In this document: piece by piece, positions 46,958 through 58,616 of the stretch | Numbering within the stretch: the first letter of the stretch is position 1 | Layout of the letters: each line of letters starts with the position of its first letter | Assembly: GCF_022539505.1 (NCBI RefSeq) | Contig: NC_061514.1 | Span: forward strand, 339,992,644-340,056,643 | Reading direction: 5' to 3' | DNA length: 64,000 nucleotides | Source of the DNA: Lolium rigidum | Lineage: Eukaryota > Streptophyta > Magnoliopsida > Poales > Poaceae | The notes under the pieces: generated by a model | Told to the model about the DNA's origin: nothing | The model's database searches: none | Seen by the model: the letters and a program-made list of their open reading frames with translations, nothing else | Translations under genes and position numbers: made by a program

Positions 46958-49039
46958 TGTAACATCCCAAAAATTTCAAAACAAAACAAATGAATTTCCC
47001 TAGTTCCAAATTTTGGAACCAACAAAAACTTTTATTAAATAGAGTGGGATACATAGTGATCTTGCTTAATTCTTGTGCTATTGCCATGATTGCTTGTTAT
47101 TAGTATTTGAAGTGATCTAAAACCCTAAACCTCACCTCTCTTTTCACCATCCTAGTGAAAATAAAATAAAAGGAAATTAAATAAGAAAAAGGCATATGTG
47201 CCTATGGCTATTTTTATAAATCTTCACCCTAGACCTTTCCACTTTGTTTAGAGGTTTGGAAAACCTTCACACACCTTACCTAGTACTTATCACACCTAAT
47301 TCAAGTTGTTTCCAAAGAAAATAAAAAGAAACTAAAAATGCCATAGAGGCATATGTGAGTAAAATAACAAATTTGTGAATTTAAGAAACTTGACCCTAGG
47401 ACTTGTTGTGAATGGTTGGATCACCCCTATATACCATTTCAACCCTCAACCACACTAATTGGGTCAAGCCAAGTCAAAATAAAACTCAAATGCAACATAT
47501 GCATAGAGGCATATGTGACATATAGCCATTTCATCAAACCTTGACCTATGACTTCAAACCTTGACCAAATGGTGTGAAACCATCTCTCAACCTAATATAA
47601 CCCTAAATTGACCCTAACCCATGTCCAAGTAAAGCAAGATCAACCATTTACAAGTTTAGTAAAATTTGACACCTCATCTCTTATGTATTAAGGCCAAATT
47701 TGCAAATCTTTGAACAAGACCATTTGAATTGGTTTCAATGGTCTTAAAATGTTTCTAAACTAATAAGAACCACATTAGAGTCAAGAAAAGTCAAATCAAA
47801 TGGAGAGAATTCAAATGGTGAGATAATGCCATTTTTACTCACATACACATAACACCAATTTTGCAAATCTTCACCAAAGGCCACCTTTGCTTGATCTCTT
47901 GTGTGTAAAACTCTTATATATGATAAACACACACAATTGCATCAAAGAAACCAAAATAAAATCAAAGCAAAACTCCAAACTATCACACATATGATAATGG
48001 TCATATGTCCCATTTATAATTTCTTCCCCACTTTGCACCCACCTATCTTTTGTTTCTGCAACCAAACTTGGTCAACCATTGCCATGTCATCCAAGACCAT
48101 GTCAAGGTAAAAAACTTTCATGTTGACCATCTCTGCTGAAGTTGACCAGGTTGACCAGAATAGGATTGACAAGAGAGGACTTTGAAACAAAGAGAAGATG
48201 ACCCCCATTTTGGAATTCTTGCAAACCTTCACCAAAATGAGCACCACCACCACCAATCTTTCACTTTAATTATATGTTTGAGCTCCACCAAAAAGATTTC
48301 CAAAATTCCAACTTTTTCTTCATGCGGCCATTTTCACAAACACATGGCGAGGCATTGTTCCGAAATTTCAATACATGCTGTTAACCTCTGGACTTTTGCC
48401 TAAATCACTTTCTATCTCTGATCATTGTGCTACTGGTACCCTCTCTGCATCATCCTATGCCCTGCAGCCCTGCTAAAGATGAAGCCAATGAGCAAAAACC
48501 CCACCATGCCGGCCATGATGGACATACTCCTGCTCAACCCTACCCTGGTCCTCTCCTCTCTACAGAACCTTGCCAAACTAGCTCTCCTCTCTCTGCTGAG
48601 CACGCTAGACATCGTCCCAGGTTAAAGAGAACACGACAACGCCCTGGACAACTCGTGGTCACCACGACTGGCCACGCCAGAGCGTGCACCAGCAGCACCC
48701 TGGACGCGCCAGGACGCCACCGTGCCCAGTCGCCCTCGTCCTCCTCTTCCCCTCCACTTGCGCACGCGTGATCACCACACCCCCAGCTACCTCCTAGACA
48801 TCCCCGATAGCCCGCGCGTGCACCCTAGCCGTCGCCATGATCAAAGCTCTGCCGCCACGGTACTGCGAGCACTCGAGCGTCGCCAGTACTCCCTCGTCCT
48901 CCCCTTGCTGCGCCATCACGCGCGCTAGCTTCGCCTAGCCGTCGCCTACACGCCGCGCATCATAGCTTGCCCCTTCGCTCCTCGGAACGGCCTCGCCGTC
49001 GATGACCCCCACGGCACCCCACGGCCACCCCAGCGTATC

Positions 49040-49047
49040 TATAAATA
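49040..49047 (+). promoter_or_regulatory. TATA box in LTR of element E
   Basis: A consensus TATAAATA in GC-rich context with CTCACTCTCCACAAC about 25-35 bp downstream as the likely start region. The right LTR has the same at 63264-63271. Confidence 0.8.
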
Positions 49048-51955
49048 GAGGCCTTCTCCGCCCTCACTCTCCACAACAAACTTGCTTCCCTCCCTTCACT
49101 TGACCTCCTCGAACTCTCGCTCGTCCACATTGTGCAGTAGCCCGTCCCAATTTCACCGAAGTCTGCCGCAACAGAAGCTCGACGACGCCGACAATTGGCG
49201 CCACCCCAGCCTCTCCCTCGACCACCATTCGAACCGCCGTCGTCTCCAACGCCGATCGCCCGCCTCGCCGACCCCGCTGGACGCCGGTAAGCCTCCCCTC
49301 GCTACCTCGCTGCCGCCGGTAGGGTTAGCTCTCCGGCGAGCCATGTCGAGGAAGGTGGCGACCCAGAGCCGTCCGATCTTCTTTAAATCCAACGCACCGC
49401 ATCATCCTGTACCGCTTCGGCGTTATAACACGCTGACGCCTGGGCCCAGCTCGTCAGGCAGCCCACTCGCACAGATGCTTGTTGGGCCGCGCTGCGCCAT
49501 TTAAATTCGTTTCGGCCCATTCTGTTTTCCTGCGTGGCCCAATAATTCAAATATGATTTAATCCATTTAGTTCAAATCCAATACTGCTGCCAAGTTCAAA
49601 ATTAAATAGTTTGAAATCTATTTCACCAAATTGAACAAATTTTATATATTCAGAAAGCTAATGAAATTATCTACACAATGCCACTGGCCTCATGTCCAAT
49701 TTCGTAATTAAATTCAAATGATAAAAATAACAAGGCAGGGCCTTTTCTACCTTCAAATAAATATTAAAAATTATCTATAAATGATTTTGAGTTGATTCCA
49801 ACTCTAATAAATCACATTTGACCTAATCTAATTGTTTATGCAAAAATATAGCATAGTTATTTTGCATGATAATGGACTAGATCCAAATAATGACTATGGA
49901 GCCATTTCTAGTCCATTTAACACATACACCTAAATTTATTTACATAGTAGGGGAGTTTCTCTCTCATTTAAATTATGATCCTAAGTAATTCAAATAGAGG
50001 TACTGACCTTGGTCTAATAAGTCTCATGCTTGGTTACTTAGAGACATTAAATCTTTTCCATGCTAGTATTAAAATGCATGAGGTGTAACACCTCATTTAA
50101 ATCATTTCTCAAGTAATATGAAGTAATGGGTTGACCCTTATTTACCTAGGCTCATACTTGCTCACTTGTAGAATTTAAATCAAGATAGTATTTAATTTTG
50201 CAATGGTTATTTAAATCACATGAGATGAGGAATCTCATTTAAATAATTTTCTTAAATGATAAGTATGAAGAGGTTGACTTTGGTCAACCTAGGTCATATA
50301 TTATTCATAAGAGAGATTAAATCTTAAGAAGATTCAATGAGAGGAAATTATTCTCCAAAGAACTAAATAGAAACCCTAATTCCAATTTCAATAAGAGGAA
50401 ATTACTTTCCTAATATTAAACAAAGAAACCCTAGCATAATTTGTGAATAAATGTTAAGTAGTGATGCTAGATCCTTGGTGTGAGCCAATAAGGCTAATTA
50501 AGAATACTTAAGTGTTGTTTGGTGATTGTATCCTCGTATTCGTTTATAGACGCTAGTACTAGGAGACTATCAAGAGGAAGAGGTCTTCTACCAAGAGGAA
50601 GAGCAAGAAAACTTTGATCACATCACCAACCAAGGCAAGCTATTACCAATGCAAGCTAGACTAATGCAAACTCTTTTGGTTGCAAGTTTATATTCCTGCA
50701 AAGTGCAAAGCTCTACAAGAGCAAGGCACCATTACATTTTTACCTTATGAACCTATCCCAAGTTTTTACCTTACAAACTTTATTTGATTTTATTTATCAA
50801 AGTTACTTTTTGATTTATGATTCACTTAGTTGAGTTATAGAGTAGTACAAGAGAATCACACTTAGCCTAGCAAGCTCCAAGATACTTAGCACCCCTCATA
50901 ACTAGTGGCTAGTGCTCAATATTAAAAGTGAATACTCTATTTGGGAACTTGTGAATTAAAATGACTTTGAAAACCTTGGAATGATGAGTCATTCTATTGA
51001 GAGATTTTTGAAGGTGAATATGACTGGTGAATGACTTGGTGAATTTTACAAAAACAACGATGGTTGGGTTCGGATGCGATACCATTCCAATTTTACAAGT
51101 ACCCCCACAATACACGAATGCGGGTAAGGCTTAGCTGGAAACTTATGTATTTTAGTATGGGTTCCCTACGAACAAGCGTCATCGGGGTTATCGTTGGAGG
51201 CTGCCTCTACGAAGGAATGATGTGAAATGACGTGAAATGAGGTGAATGTCCGGCCCAAGCCACTGTGCGGTTCCCGGGTTGACCGCGTGTTTTCACTCGG
51301 GAGGCCAAGCTCATGGGGAGAGGTGCCTATACTAGCATATGTAAATGAAAGGTTAGGATTGGTAGTTCGCGTACTTGCGTACGATAAATCGGGGCCGGTT
51401 ACCCACGACGAACTATTGCAATTGTTGTGGCACAAGTGTACCCCCTCTGCGGAGTTAAACCTATTCGAATAGCCACGTCCTCGGTTATGGACGAGTTGGA
51501 AAAGCCATACTTGTTCCATCATCGAACTTTTCTAAAAATATGAATGGTGACTTGTGATTTGAATTGAAAGGTGACTTTGACTTTGAATCACAAGCTGAGT
51601 TGTGGGAATGACACTAATGTTCCCACTTGAGTTAGTTAAGTCAATGAAGAGGCTTTGATTACTAAAGTGTTTATGAAATAAAACTGGCTTTATGCAAATG
51701 AAACTAGAGCTTAGAACCCCCTTATGATAGTTGATAGTATTTATCTTAGTATTAGTTTGCGAGTACTTTGAAGTACTCACGGGCCGTGATCCCTGGCTAT
51801 TCAAATGGCCAGACTATGAAGACGAGTACCAGAACCCGGAAGAAGGACAGCAGGACGTCTACGACAACTATGATCACTCCTGACGTCAACAGTTGCCTGT
51901 GGAATAGATAGACTACTACTACGCTACTTTCGCTTCCGCTATGTGTTATGTAATG

Positions 51956-51961
51956 AATAAA
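51956..51961 (+). terminator. Poly(A) signal in LTR of element E
   Basis: AATAAA (TGAATAAATAG) with GT-rich sequence downstream, about 180 bp from the LTR end. Confidence 0.55.
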
Positions 51962-52143
51962 TAGAACTTCTATTATTGTAATGAGACTGGATCATGTGAT
52001 CCTTTATTTGTAAGACGATTATGTGTTGTAATGAATGATGTGTTGTGATATAAATCTATTATGTCTCGCAAAAACAATATTCCTGGGATTGCGAGGAATG
52101 ACATAATAGGCATACGGACTTAAAAATCCGGGTGTTGACAAGT

Positions 52144-52155
52144 TGGTATCAGAGC
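52144..52155 (+). other. Primer binding site of element E
   Basis: TGGTATCAGAGC, initiator-Met type, three bases after the LTR end. Confidence 0.92.
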
Positions 52156-52372
52156 CATTGTTGACCTTAGGAGACCCTAGTTAGAATGGACGTCTGAAAA
52201 ACTTAGTTTCAAAAAAACCAATGAAGTGAATACTTATAAAAACTTACTCTCACTCTTACCCTTGAGATCTTTTGCAAAGAAATAAAATCCATGCTCAATT
52301 TTATTTGCAATTCTACATAAAAATTTGCACACTTGTTCACTTCTCTAACTTACTCATCCTCATTGCTCACAG

Positions 52373-52844
52373 ATGAAGTACCAATGGGAATTCTATCAGC
52401 TTGGTCCCGGAGGCGACCTAAGGTTCGAAAAGGATTTGAAGCAACTAGTGGACTATCTAGGACACCCGTATCCCGAGTTCTTCGAATACCCCTCAACAAC
52501 CACTCCGGAGAACCACCCCGGTGGGAAGTTTCTACTGATCTAAGAAGAAAGCTTGGAGCCCCGGTATGGGAAACCATCCGGTTTTACGTAACGGGAAACA
52601 CTTGGAAGGAAGGACTAGTCGAGCTATGCAAGAAGCAATTTTTCGTACGTGCGGACAAAATGAGAACAAGATCAAGAACACTCGCTTCATCTACTACCCA
52701 AGACATGACCCCATGGGAAGATCGATGACCATGCCACCGCACCCAGAGATGAATCCCTATGTAGCACACCAGGACTTCAGGAGGTACAAGACCCGCAGGG
52801 ATTTGGACAACGCCCTCGCCTCTCGCCAAGCACATTACCCGTGA
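52373..52844 (+). pseudogene. Element E accessory gene between primer site and gag (unknown function, broken)
   Basis: ATG 52373 opens a frame of 56 codons (starting MKYQWEFYQLGPGGD) that stops at 52541. Coding-like sequence continues in two other frames: first WEVSTDLRRKLG and WETIRFYVTGNTW (52524-52605), then MQEAIFRTCGQNENK to a TGA at 52842-52844. Total length would be about 157 codons. I do not recognise the protein. The order is a helix (LRFEKDLKQLVDYLG), strands around EVSTDLRR and TIRFYVTG, and a helix starting at AMQEAIF, ending in a segment with FIYYPRHD. It parallels the accessory gene of element A, which has the same position, helix-strand-helix order and a similar hydrophobic-acidic segment after the last helix (FTHIPHMEEED). 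Confidence 0.55.
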
Positions 52845-53121
52845 AGACGAAGTATCCCCCCCCCTGAAGAGTAGTATCATTTAAAGCACTTTCGTATGTG
52901 TGAGTTGTATCAGGATCCCCTTGTATCGTAGAGCGATGAATGGTTCTTCAAACCACCGGTGTGTTAGCTTTGTAATATGTGATGTTTGGTATGAATGAAA
53001 AAGTGTTGTTGGTTTTACCCCCGCAACACTACTCAAATTTTCAAATTATGAACTTTGTAAACTTTAACAAAACAAACCCTAGAAATTTCCCTCTTATCTT
53101 ATCATCTACCTCAATGTTCAG
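52845..53121 (+). other. Spacer between accessory gene and gag of element E
   Basis: Non-coding, no recognisable signal; includes a run of eight C (52857-52864). Confidence 0.55.
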
Positions 53122-53479
53122 ATGGCCCCACCAACCCGCAACGCCACCCAGGATGCCATGATGCAAGCTCGCTGCGGACAATGATGGCGAGACCGAGAAG
53201 CCGAAAGAGCTGAACGCCAAGCAAACCTTGCTGCACTCGCAACGAGATAGCTCGGAACAATCAAGGCCACGGAAACAATGATCACCGGGATCAAAGGCGA
53301 AGAACTTTCAGCACACCAACCCTCCGGTATTCAACAAGGCCGAAGAGCCCACGGATGCTGGTGACTGGCTCCAGACCATGGAGAACAACCTTGAAGTTGC
53401 GGGAGTTGAAGCCACAGAAAAAGTACTGTTTGCCACCCACTACCTGTCAGGACCTGCCAGAGCCTGGTGGACAAGTGCC
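53122..53479 (+). pseudogene. Element E gag, N-terminal part
   Basis: The probable start at 53122 (MAPPTRNATQDAMM) is followed by stops and frame changes through a charged, Ala/Glu/Arg-rich helix-like stretch. A cleaner part then begins near 53323 (PPVFNKAEEPTDAGDWLQTMENN, FATHYLSGPARAWW), the conserved beginning of a gypsy capsid domain. Element D interrupts right after the WWTSA-type motif. Continues at 60248. Confidence 0.78.
53475..53479. repeat. Target-site duplication of element D (left copy)
   Basis: GTGCC, repeated at 60243-60247 after the right LTR. Confidence 0.92.
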
Positions 53480-55075
53480 TGATACGTCTCCGACGTATCG
53501 ATAATTTCTTATGTTCTATGCCATATTATTGATGATACCTACATGTTTTATGCACACTTTATGTCATATTCGTGCATTTTCTGGAACTAACCTATTAACA
53601 AGATGACGAAGTGCCGGTTCCGTTTTCTGCTGTTTTTGGTTTCAGAAATCCTAGTAACGAAATATTCTCGGAATTGGACGAAACGAAGACCCGGGGGCCT
53701 ATTTCGCCACGAACCTTCCGAGAAGACCGAAGAGCATACGAAGTGGGGCCACGAGGTGGCCAAACCACAAGGCGGCGCAACCAAGGGGGGCCGCGCCGCC
53801 TGTGGTGTGGGCCCCTCGTCGGCCCCCGACTCCGCCCTTCCGCCTACTTAAAGCCTCCGTCGCGAAACCCCGAGGCGAAAAAACCACGATACGGAAAACC
53901 TTGCGAGACGCCGCCGCCGCCGATCCCATCTCGGGGGATTACGGAGATCTCCTCCGGCACCTGCCGGAGAGGGGATTCATCTCCCGGAGGACTCTACACC
54001 GCCATGGTCGCCTCCGGAGTGATGAGTGAGTAGTTCACCCCTGGACTATGGGTCCATAGCGGTAGCTAGATGGTTGTCTTCTCCTCATTGTGCTTCATTG
54101 TTGGATCTTGTGAGCTGCCTAACATGATCAAGATCATCTATACTGTAATACTCTATGTTGTGTTTGTCGGGATCCGATGGATAGAGAATACCATGTTATG
54201 TTAATTATCAAGTTATTACATATGTGTTGTTTATGATCTTGCATGCTCTCCGTTATTAGTAGAGGCTCCGGCCAAGTTTTTGCTCTTAACTCCAAGAGGG
54301 AGTATTTATGCTCGATAGTGGGTTCATGCCTGCATTGACACACGGGACGGTGACGAAAGTTCTAAGGTTGTGCTTTGTCTTGTTGCCACTAGGGATAAAA
54401 CATTGGCGCTATGTCCGAGGATGTAGTTGTTGATTACATTACGCACCATACTTAATACAATTGTACGTTGCTTTGCAACTTAATACTGGAAGGGGTTCGG
54501 ACGATAACCTCGAAGGTGGACTTTTTAGGCATAGATGCGGTTGGATGGCGGTCTATGTACTTTGTCGTAATGCCCAATTAAATCTCACTATACTTATCAT
54601 GACATGTATGTGCATTGTTATGCCCTCTCTATTTGTCAATTGCCCGACTGTAATTTGTTCACCCAACATGCTTTTATCTTATGGGAGAGACACCTCTAGT
54701 GAGCTGTGGACCCCGGTCCATTCTTTAATACTGAAATACAAACCTGTTGCAATACTTATTTTACTTGTTTTCTCTGCAAACAATCATATTCCACACAATT
54801 CGGTTAATCCTTTGTTACAGCAAGCCGGTGAGATTGACAACCTCACTTGTTTCGTTGGGGCAAAGTACTTTGGTTGTGTTGTGCGGGTTCCACGTTGGCG
54901 CCGGAATCCCTGGTGTTGCGCCGCACTACATCCCGCCGCCATCAACCTTCAACGTGCTTCTTGGCTCCTCCTGGTTCGATAAACCTTGGTTTCTTTCCGA
55001 GGGAAAACTTGCTGCTGTGCGCATCATACCTTCCTCTTGGGGTTGCCCAACGAACGTGTGAAATACACGCCATCA
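53480..55075 (+). repeat. 5' LTR of element D
   Basis: A 1596-bp LTR from TGATACGTCTCCGACGTATC to ACACGCCATCA; matches 58617-60242 and, inverted, 24147-25744. Confidence 0.94.
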
Positions 55076-55200
55076 AGCTCTTTTTACGGCGCCGTTGCTC
55101 GGGAACGAAGGAAAGTTACACCACAAAGATTTTCAACTCCCACGTCAACGGCTCTTTTTACGGCGCCGTTGCGGGGAGATCAAGACACGCTGCAAGGGGA
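55076..55200 (+). other. Primer binding region of element D, duplicated
   Basis: CGGCTCTTTTTACGGCGCCGTTG-type sequence occurs twice (about 55077-55100 and 55149-55172). Each copy contains GGCGCCGTTG of the tRNA-Asp primer site, but both are altered afterwards (GCTCGGGAACG and GCGGGGAGATC against GCCGGGGA). The second copy aligns with element B's leader; the first lies next to the LTR. Confidence 0.7.
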
Positions 55201-55384
55201 GTCTCCACTTCTCAACCTCTTTACTTTGTTTTTGTCTTGCTTTATTTTATTTACTACTTTGTTTGTTGCACTTATATCAAAACACAAAAAAATTAGTTGC
55301 TAGCTTTACTTTATTTGTTGTCTTGTTTGCTATATCAAAAACACAAAAAAATTAGTTACTTGCATTTACTTTACTTATTTCATC
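55201..55384 (+). repeat. AT-rich leader with ~60-bp tandem repeat in element D
   Basis: Units ending in CACAAAAAAATTAGTT occur at about 55283-55298 and 55340-55355; the counterpart of 23891-24060. Confidence 0.7.
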
Positions 55385-56029
55385 ATGTTTCCTTTTAATT
55401 TTACCACAAAGAACATACCGGTAGGACGCGGGTCTATCATTGGGAGAAACAATATAGAAGAATTCTTCGATCATGTTAGTACCGTTGAAGATTTTGAAGA
55501 TAGACACTTGGTAGAACTTGCTCCTACTTATGAAATTGCTGCTGCTGCTTTAGTTCGCATGTTGGAAACTAAATTTGTTAATCTCAATCCTATAATCCAA
55601 CACATGTTTCTTACACTTGGTGATTTGGAAGAGGGGGAAAAGAAAGATTTTGTTTTAGAAACCCTTCTTAGAGAATTTGGTGGTCTAGCAAGAGAGGCTA
55701 GAAAGGTTTTTGCTAAATTTAATATGCTTGGTTCTCATACTAATTTTGTTGGTCTCCTTGAAAAAATGGACATGGATAGAATAAGGTACACTAATAATAT
55801 TAATGATGGTGGGGAGATCAAAGCACCAATACCATGTAAACTCCTAGCTATGAATGATGCACTAGAACATAACTATGCTTGGCTTGTTCCTGAAAATTTG
55901 TTCGATGAGAGTAGCAAGCCCAAGACTAATGAAAAGGGAGACGCTGAAACTTATGTATCCAATATACTATGCATGGTTGATAAAACTCCAAACCCCGCTG
56001 TAGGTGCACCACCCTTTGATAACACTTGA
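55385..56029 (+). CDS. Element D central protein, 214 aa, unknown function
   Basis: An intact frame starting at 55385 (MFPFNFTTKNIPVGRGS) in the position where element B has gag. No zinc knuckle, protease or capsid signature is present. It is predicted to be mostly helical: an N-terminal segment with RNNIEEFFDHVSTVEDFED, a central ALVRMLETKFVNL and EEGEKKDFVLETLLREFGG stretch, and a more polar C-terminal tail. Acidic and soluble, no membrane segment. Codons are AT-rich and the frame is unbroken, suggesting it was under selection or inserted recently. Not homologous by eye to the central gene of element F (45506-46256). Role in the element's life cycle unknown. Confidence 0.7.
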   Translation: MFPFNFTTKNIPVGRGSIIGRNNIEEFFDHVSTVEDFEDRHLVELAPTYEIAAAALVRMLETKFVNLNPIIQHMFLTLGDLEEGEKKDFVLETLLREFGGLAREARKVFAKFNMLGSHTNFVGLLEKMDMDRIRYTNNINDGGEIKAPIPCKLLAMNDALEHNYAWLVPENLFDESSKPKTNEKGDAETYVSNILCMVDKTPNPAVGAPPFDNT

Positions 56030-58616
56030 GATACACTTTCTGCGCCTAGCTGAAAGGCGTTAAAAAAAGCGCTTATGGGAGACAACCCATGTTTTTACTA
56101 CAGTATTTTTGTTTTATATTTGTGTCTTGGAAGTTGTTTACTACTGTAGCAACCTCTCCTTATCTTAGTTTTATGTTTTGTTGTGCCAAGTAAAGTCTTT
56201 GATAGAAAAGTAAGTACTAGATTTGGATTACTGTGCAGTTCCAGATTTCTTTGCTGTCACGAATCTGGGTCTACCTCCCTGTAGGTAGCTCAGAAAATTA
56301 AGCGAATTTACGTGCATGATCCTCAGATATGTACGCAACTTTCATTCAATTTGAGAATTTTCATTTGAGCAAGTCTGGTGGCCTAATAAAATCCATCTTT
56401 ACGGACTGTTCTGTTTTGACAGATTCTGCCTTTTACTTTGCATTGCCTCTTTTGCTATGTTGGATGAATTTCTTTGATCCATTAATGTCCAGTAGCTTTA
56501 TGCAATGTCCAGAAGTGTTAATAATGATTGTGTCACCTCTGAACATGTGAATTTTTATTATGCACTAACCCTCTAATGAGTTGTTTCGAGTTTGGTGTGG
56601 AGGAAGTTTTCAAGGATCAAGAGAGGAGTATGATGCAATATGATCAAGGAGAGTGAAAGCTCTAAGCTTGGGGATGCCCGGTGGTTCACCCCTGCATATT
56701 CTAAGAAGACTCAAGCGTCTAAGCTTGGGGATGCCCAAGGCATCCCCTTCTTCATCGACAACATTATCAGAGTTCCTCCCCTGAAACTATATTTTTATTC
56801 CGTCACATCTTATGTACTTTGCTTGGAGCGTCGGTTTGTTTTTGTTTTTTGTTTTGTTTGAATAAAATGGATCCTAGAATTCACTTTATGGGAGAGAGAC
56901 ACGCTCCGCTGTAGCATATGGACAAGTATGTCCTTAGGCTCTACTCATAGTATTCATGGCGAAGTTTCTTCTTCGTTAATTTGTTATATGGTTGGAATTG
57001 GAAAATACTACATGTAGTAACTCTAAAATGTCTTGGATAATTTGATACTTGGCAATTGTTGTGCTCATGTTTAAGCTCTTGCATCATATACTTTGCACCC
57101 ATTAATGAAGAAATACTTAGAGCTTGCTAATTTGGTTTGCATATTTGGTTTCTCTAGAGTCTAGATAACATCTAGTATTGAGTTTTGAACAACAAGGAAG
57201 ATGGTGTAGACTCTTATAATGTTTACAATATGTCTTTTATGTGAGTTTTGCTGCACCGTTCATCCTTGTGTTTGTTTCAAATAACCTTGCTAGCCTAAAC
57301 CTTGTATCGAGAGGGAATACTTCTCATGCATCCAAAATACTTGAGCCAACCACTATGCCATTTGTGTCCACCATACCTACCTACTACATGGTATTTATCC
57401 GCCATTCCAAAGTAAATTGCTTGAGTGCTACCTTTAAAATTCCATCATTCACCTTTGCAATATATAGCTCATGGGACAAATAGCTTAAAAACTATTGTGG
57501 TATTGAATATGTACTTATGCATTTTATCTCTTATTAAGTTGCTTGTTGTGCGATAACCATGCTTACGGGGACGCCATCAACTATTCTTTGTTGAATATCA
57601 TGTGAGTTGCTATGCATGTCCGTCTTGTCTGAAGTAAGAGAGATCTACCACCTTTATGGTTGGAGCATGCATATTGTTAGAGAAGAACATTGGGCCGCTA
57701 ACTAAAGCCATGAATCAATGTGGAAGTTTCAGTTTTGGACATATATCCTCAATCTCATATGAGAATAATAATTGTTGCCACATGCTTATGCATTAAAGAG
57801 GAGTCCATTATCTATTGTCCATGTTGTACCGGTATGGATGTCTAAGTTGAGAATAATCAAAAGCGAGAAATCCAAAATGCGAGCTTTCTCCTTAGACCTT
57901 TGTACAGGCGGCATGGAGGTACCCCTTTGTGACACTTGGTTAAAACATGTGCATTGCAAAGATCCGGTAGTCCAAGCTAATTAGGACAAGGTGCGGGCAC
58001 TATTAGTATACTATGCATGAGGTTTGCAACTTGTAAGATATAGCTTTCATAACTCATATGCTTTATTACTACCGTTGACAAAATTGTTTCATGTTTTCAA
58101 AATAAAAGCTCTAGCACAAATATAGCAATCGATGCTTTCCTCTTTGAAGGACCATTCTTTTACTTTTATGTTGAGTCAGTTCACCTATCTCTCTCCACCT
58201 CAAGAAGCAAACACTTGTGTGAACTGTGCATTGATTCCTACATACTTGCATATTGCACTTGTTATATTACTCTATGTTGACAATTATCCATGAGATATAC
58301 ATGTTACAAGTTGAAAGCAACCGCTGAAACTTAATCTTCTTTTGTGTTGCTTCAATGCCTTTACTTTGATTTATTGCTTTATGAGTTAACTCTTATGCAA
58401 GACTTATTGATGCTTGTCTTGAAGTACTATTCATGAAAAGTCTTTGCTTTATGATTCACTTGTTTACTCATGTCATTACCATTGTTTTGATCGCTGCATC
58501 CACTACATATGTTTACAAATAGTATGATCAAGGTTATGATGGCATGTCACTTCAGAAATTATCTTTGTTATCGTTTTACCTGCTCGGGACGAGCGAGAAC
58601 TAAGCTTGGGGATGCT
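56030..58616 (+). other. 3' internal region of element D, non-coding
   Basis: This 2.6-kb region is conserved with 19213-21788 (inverted) and, at its start, with 46257-46957. No RT, RNase H or integrase motif is seen. It carries AAGCTTGGGGATGC at 56664-56677, 56721-56734 and, as the polypurine tract, 58602-58615. Confidence 0.8.
58602..58616 (+). other. Polypurine tract of element D
   Basis: AAGCTTGGGGATGCT directly before the LTR start TGATACG. Confidence 0.82.

Larger units (their letters stand above)
46958..52140 (+). repeat. 5' LTR of element E (5183 bp)
   Basis: Begins TGTAACATCCC, ends GGGTGTTGACA, and is followed after two bases by the primer site. It matches 61183-64000 closely over the part present. 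It holds a TATA box (49040-49047), a GC-rich leader, a donor-like GTAAG (49287-49291), a long AT-rich stretch, and AATAAA (51956-51961) about 180 bp before its end. No protein gene is supported. Confidence 0.93.
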
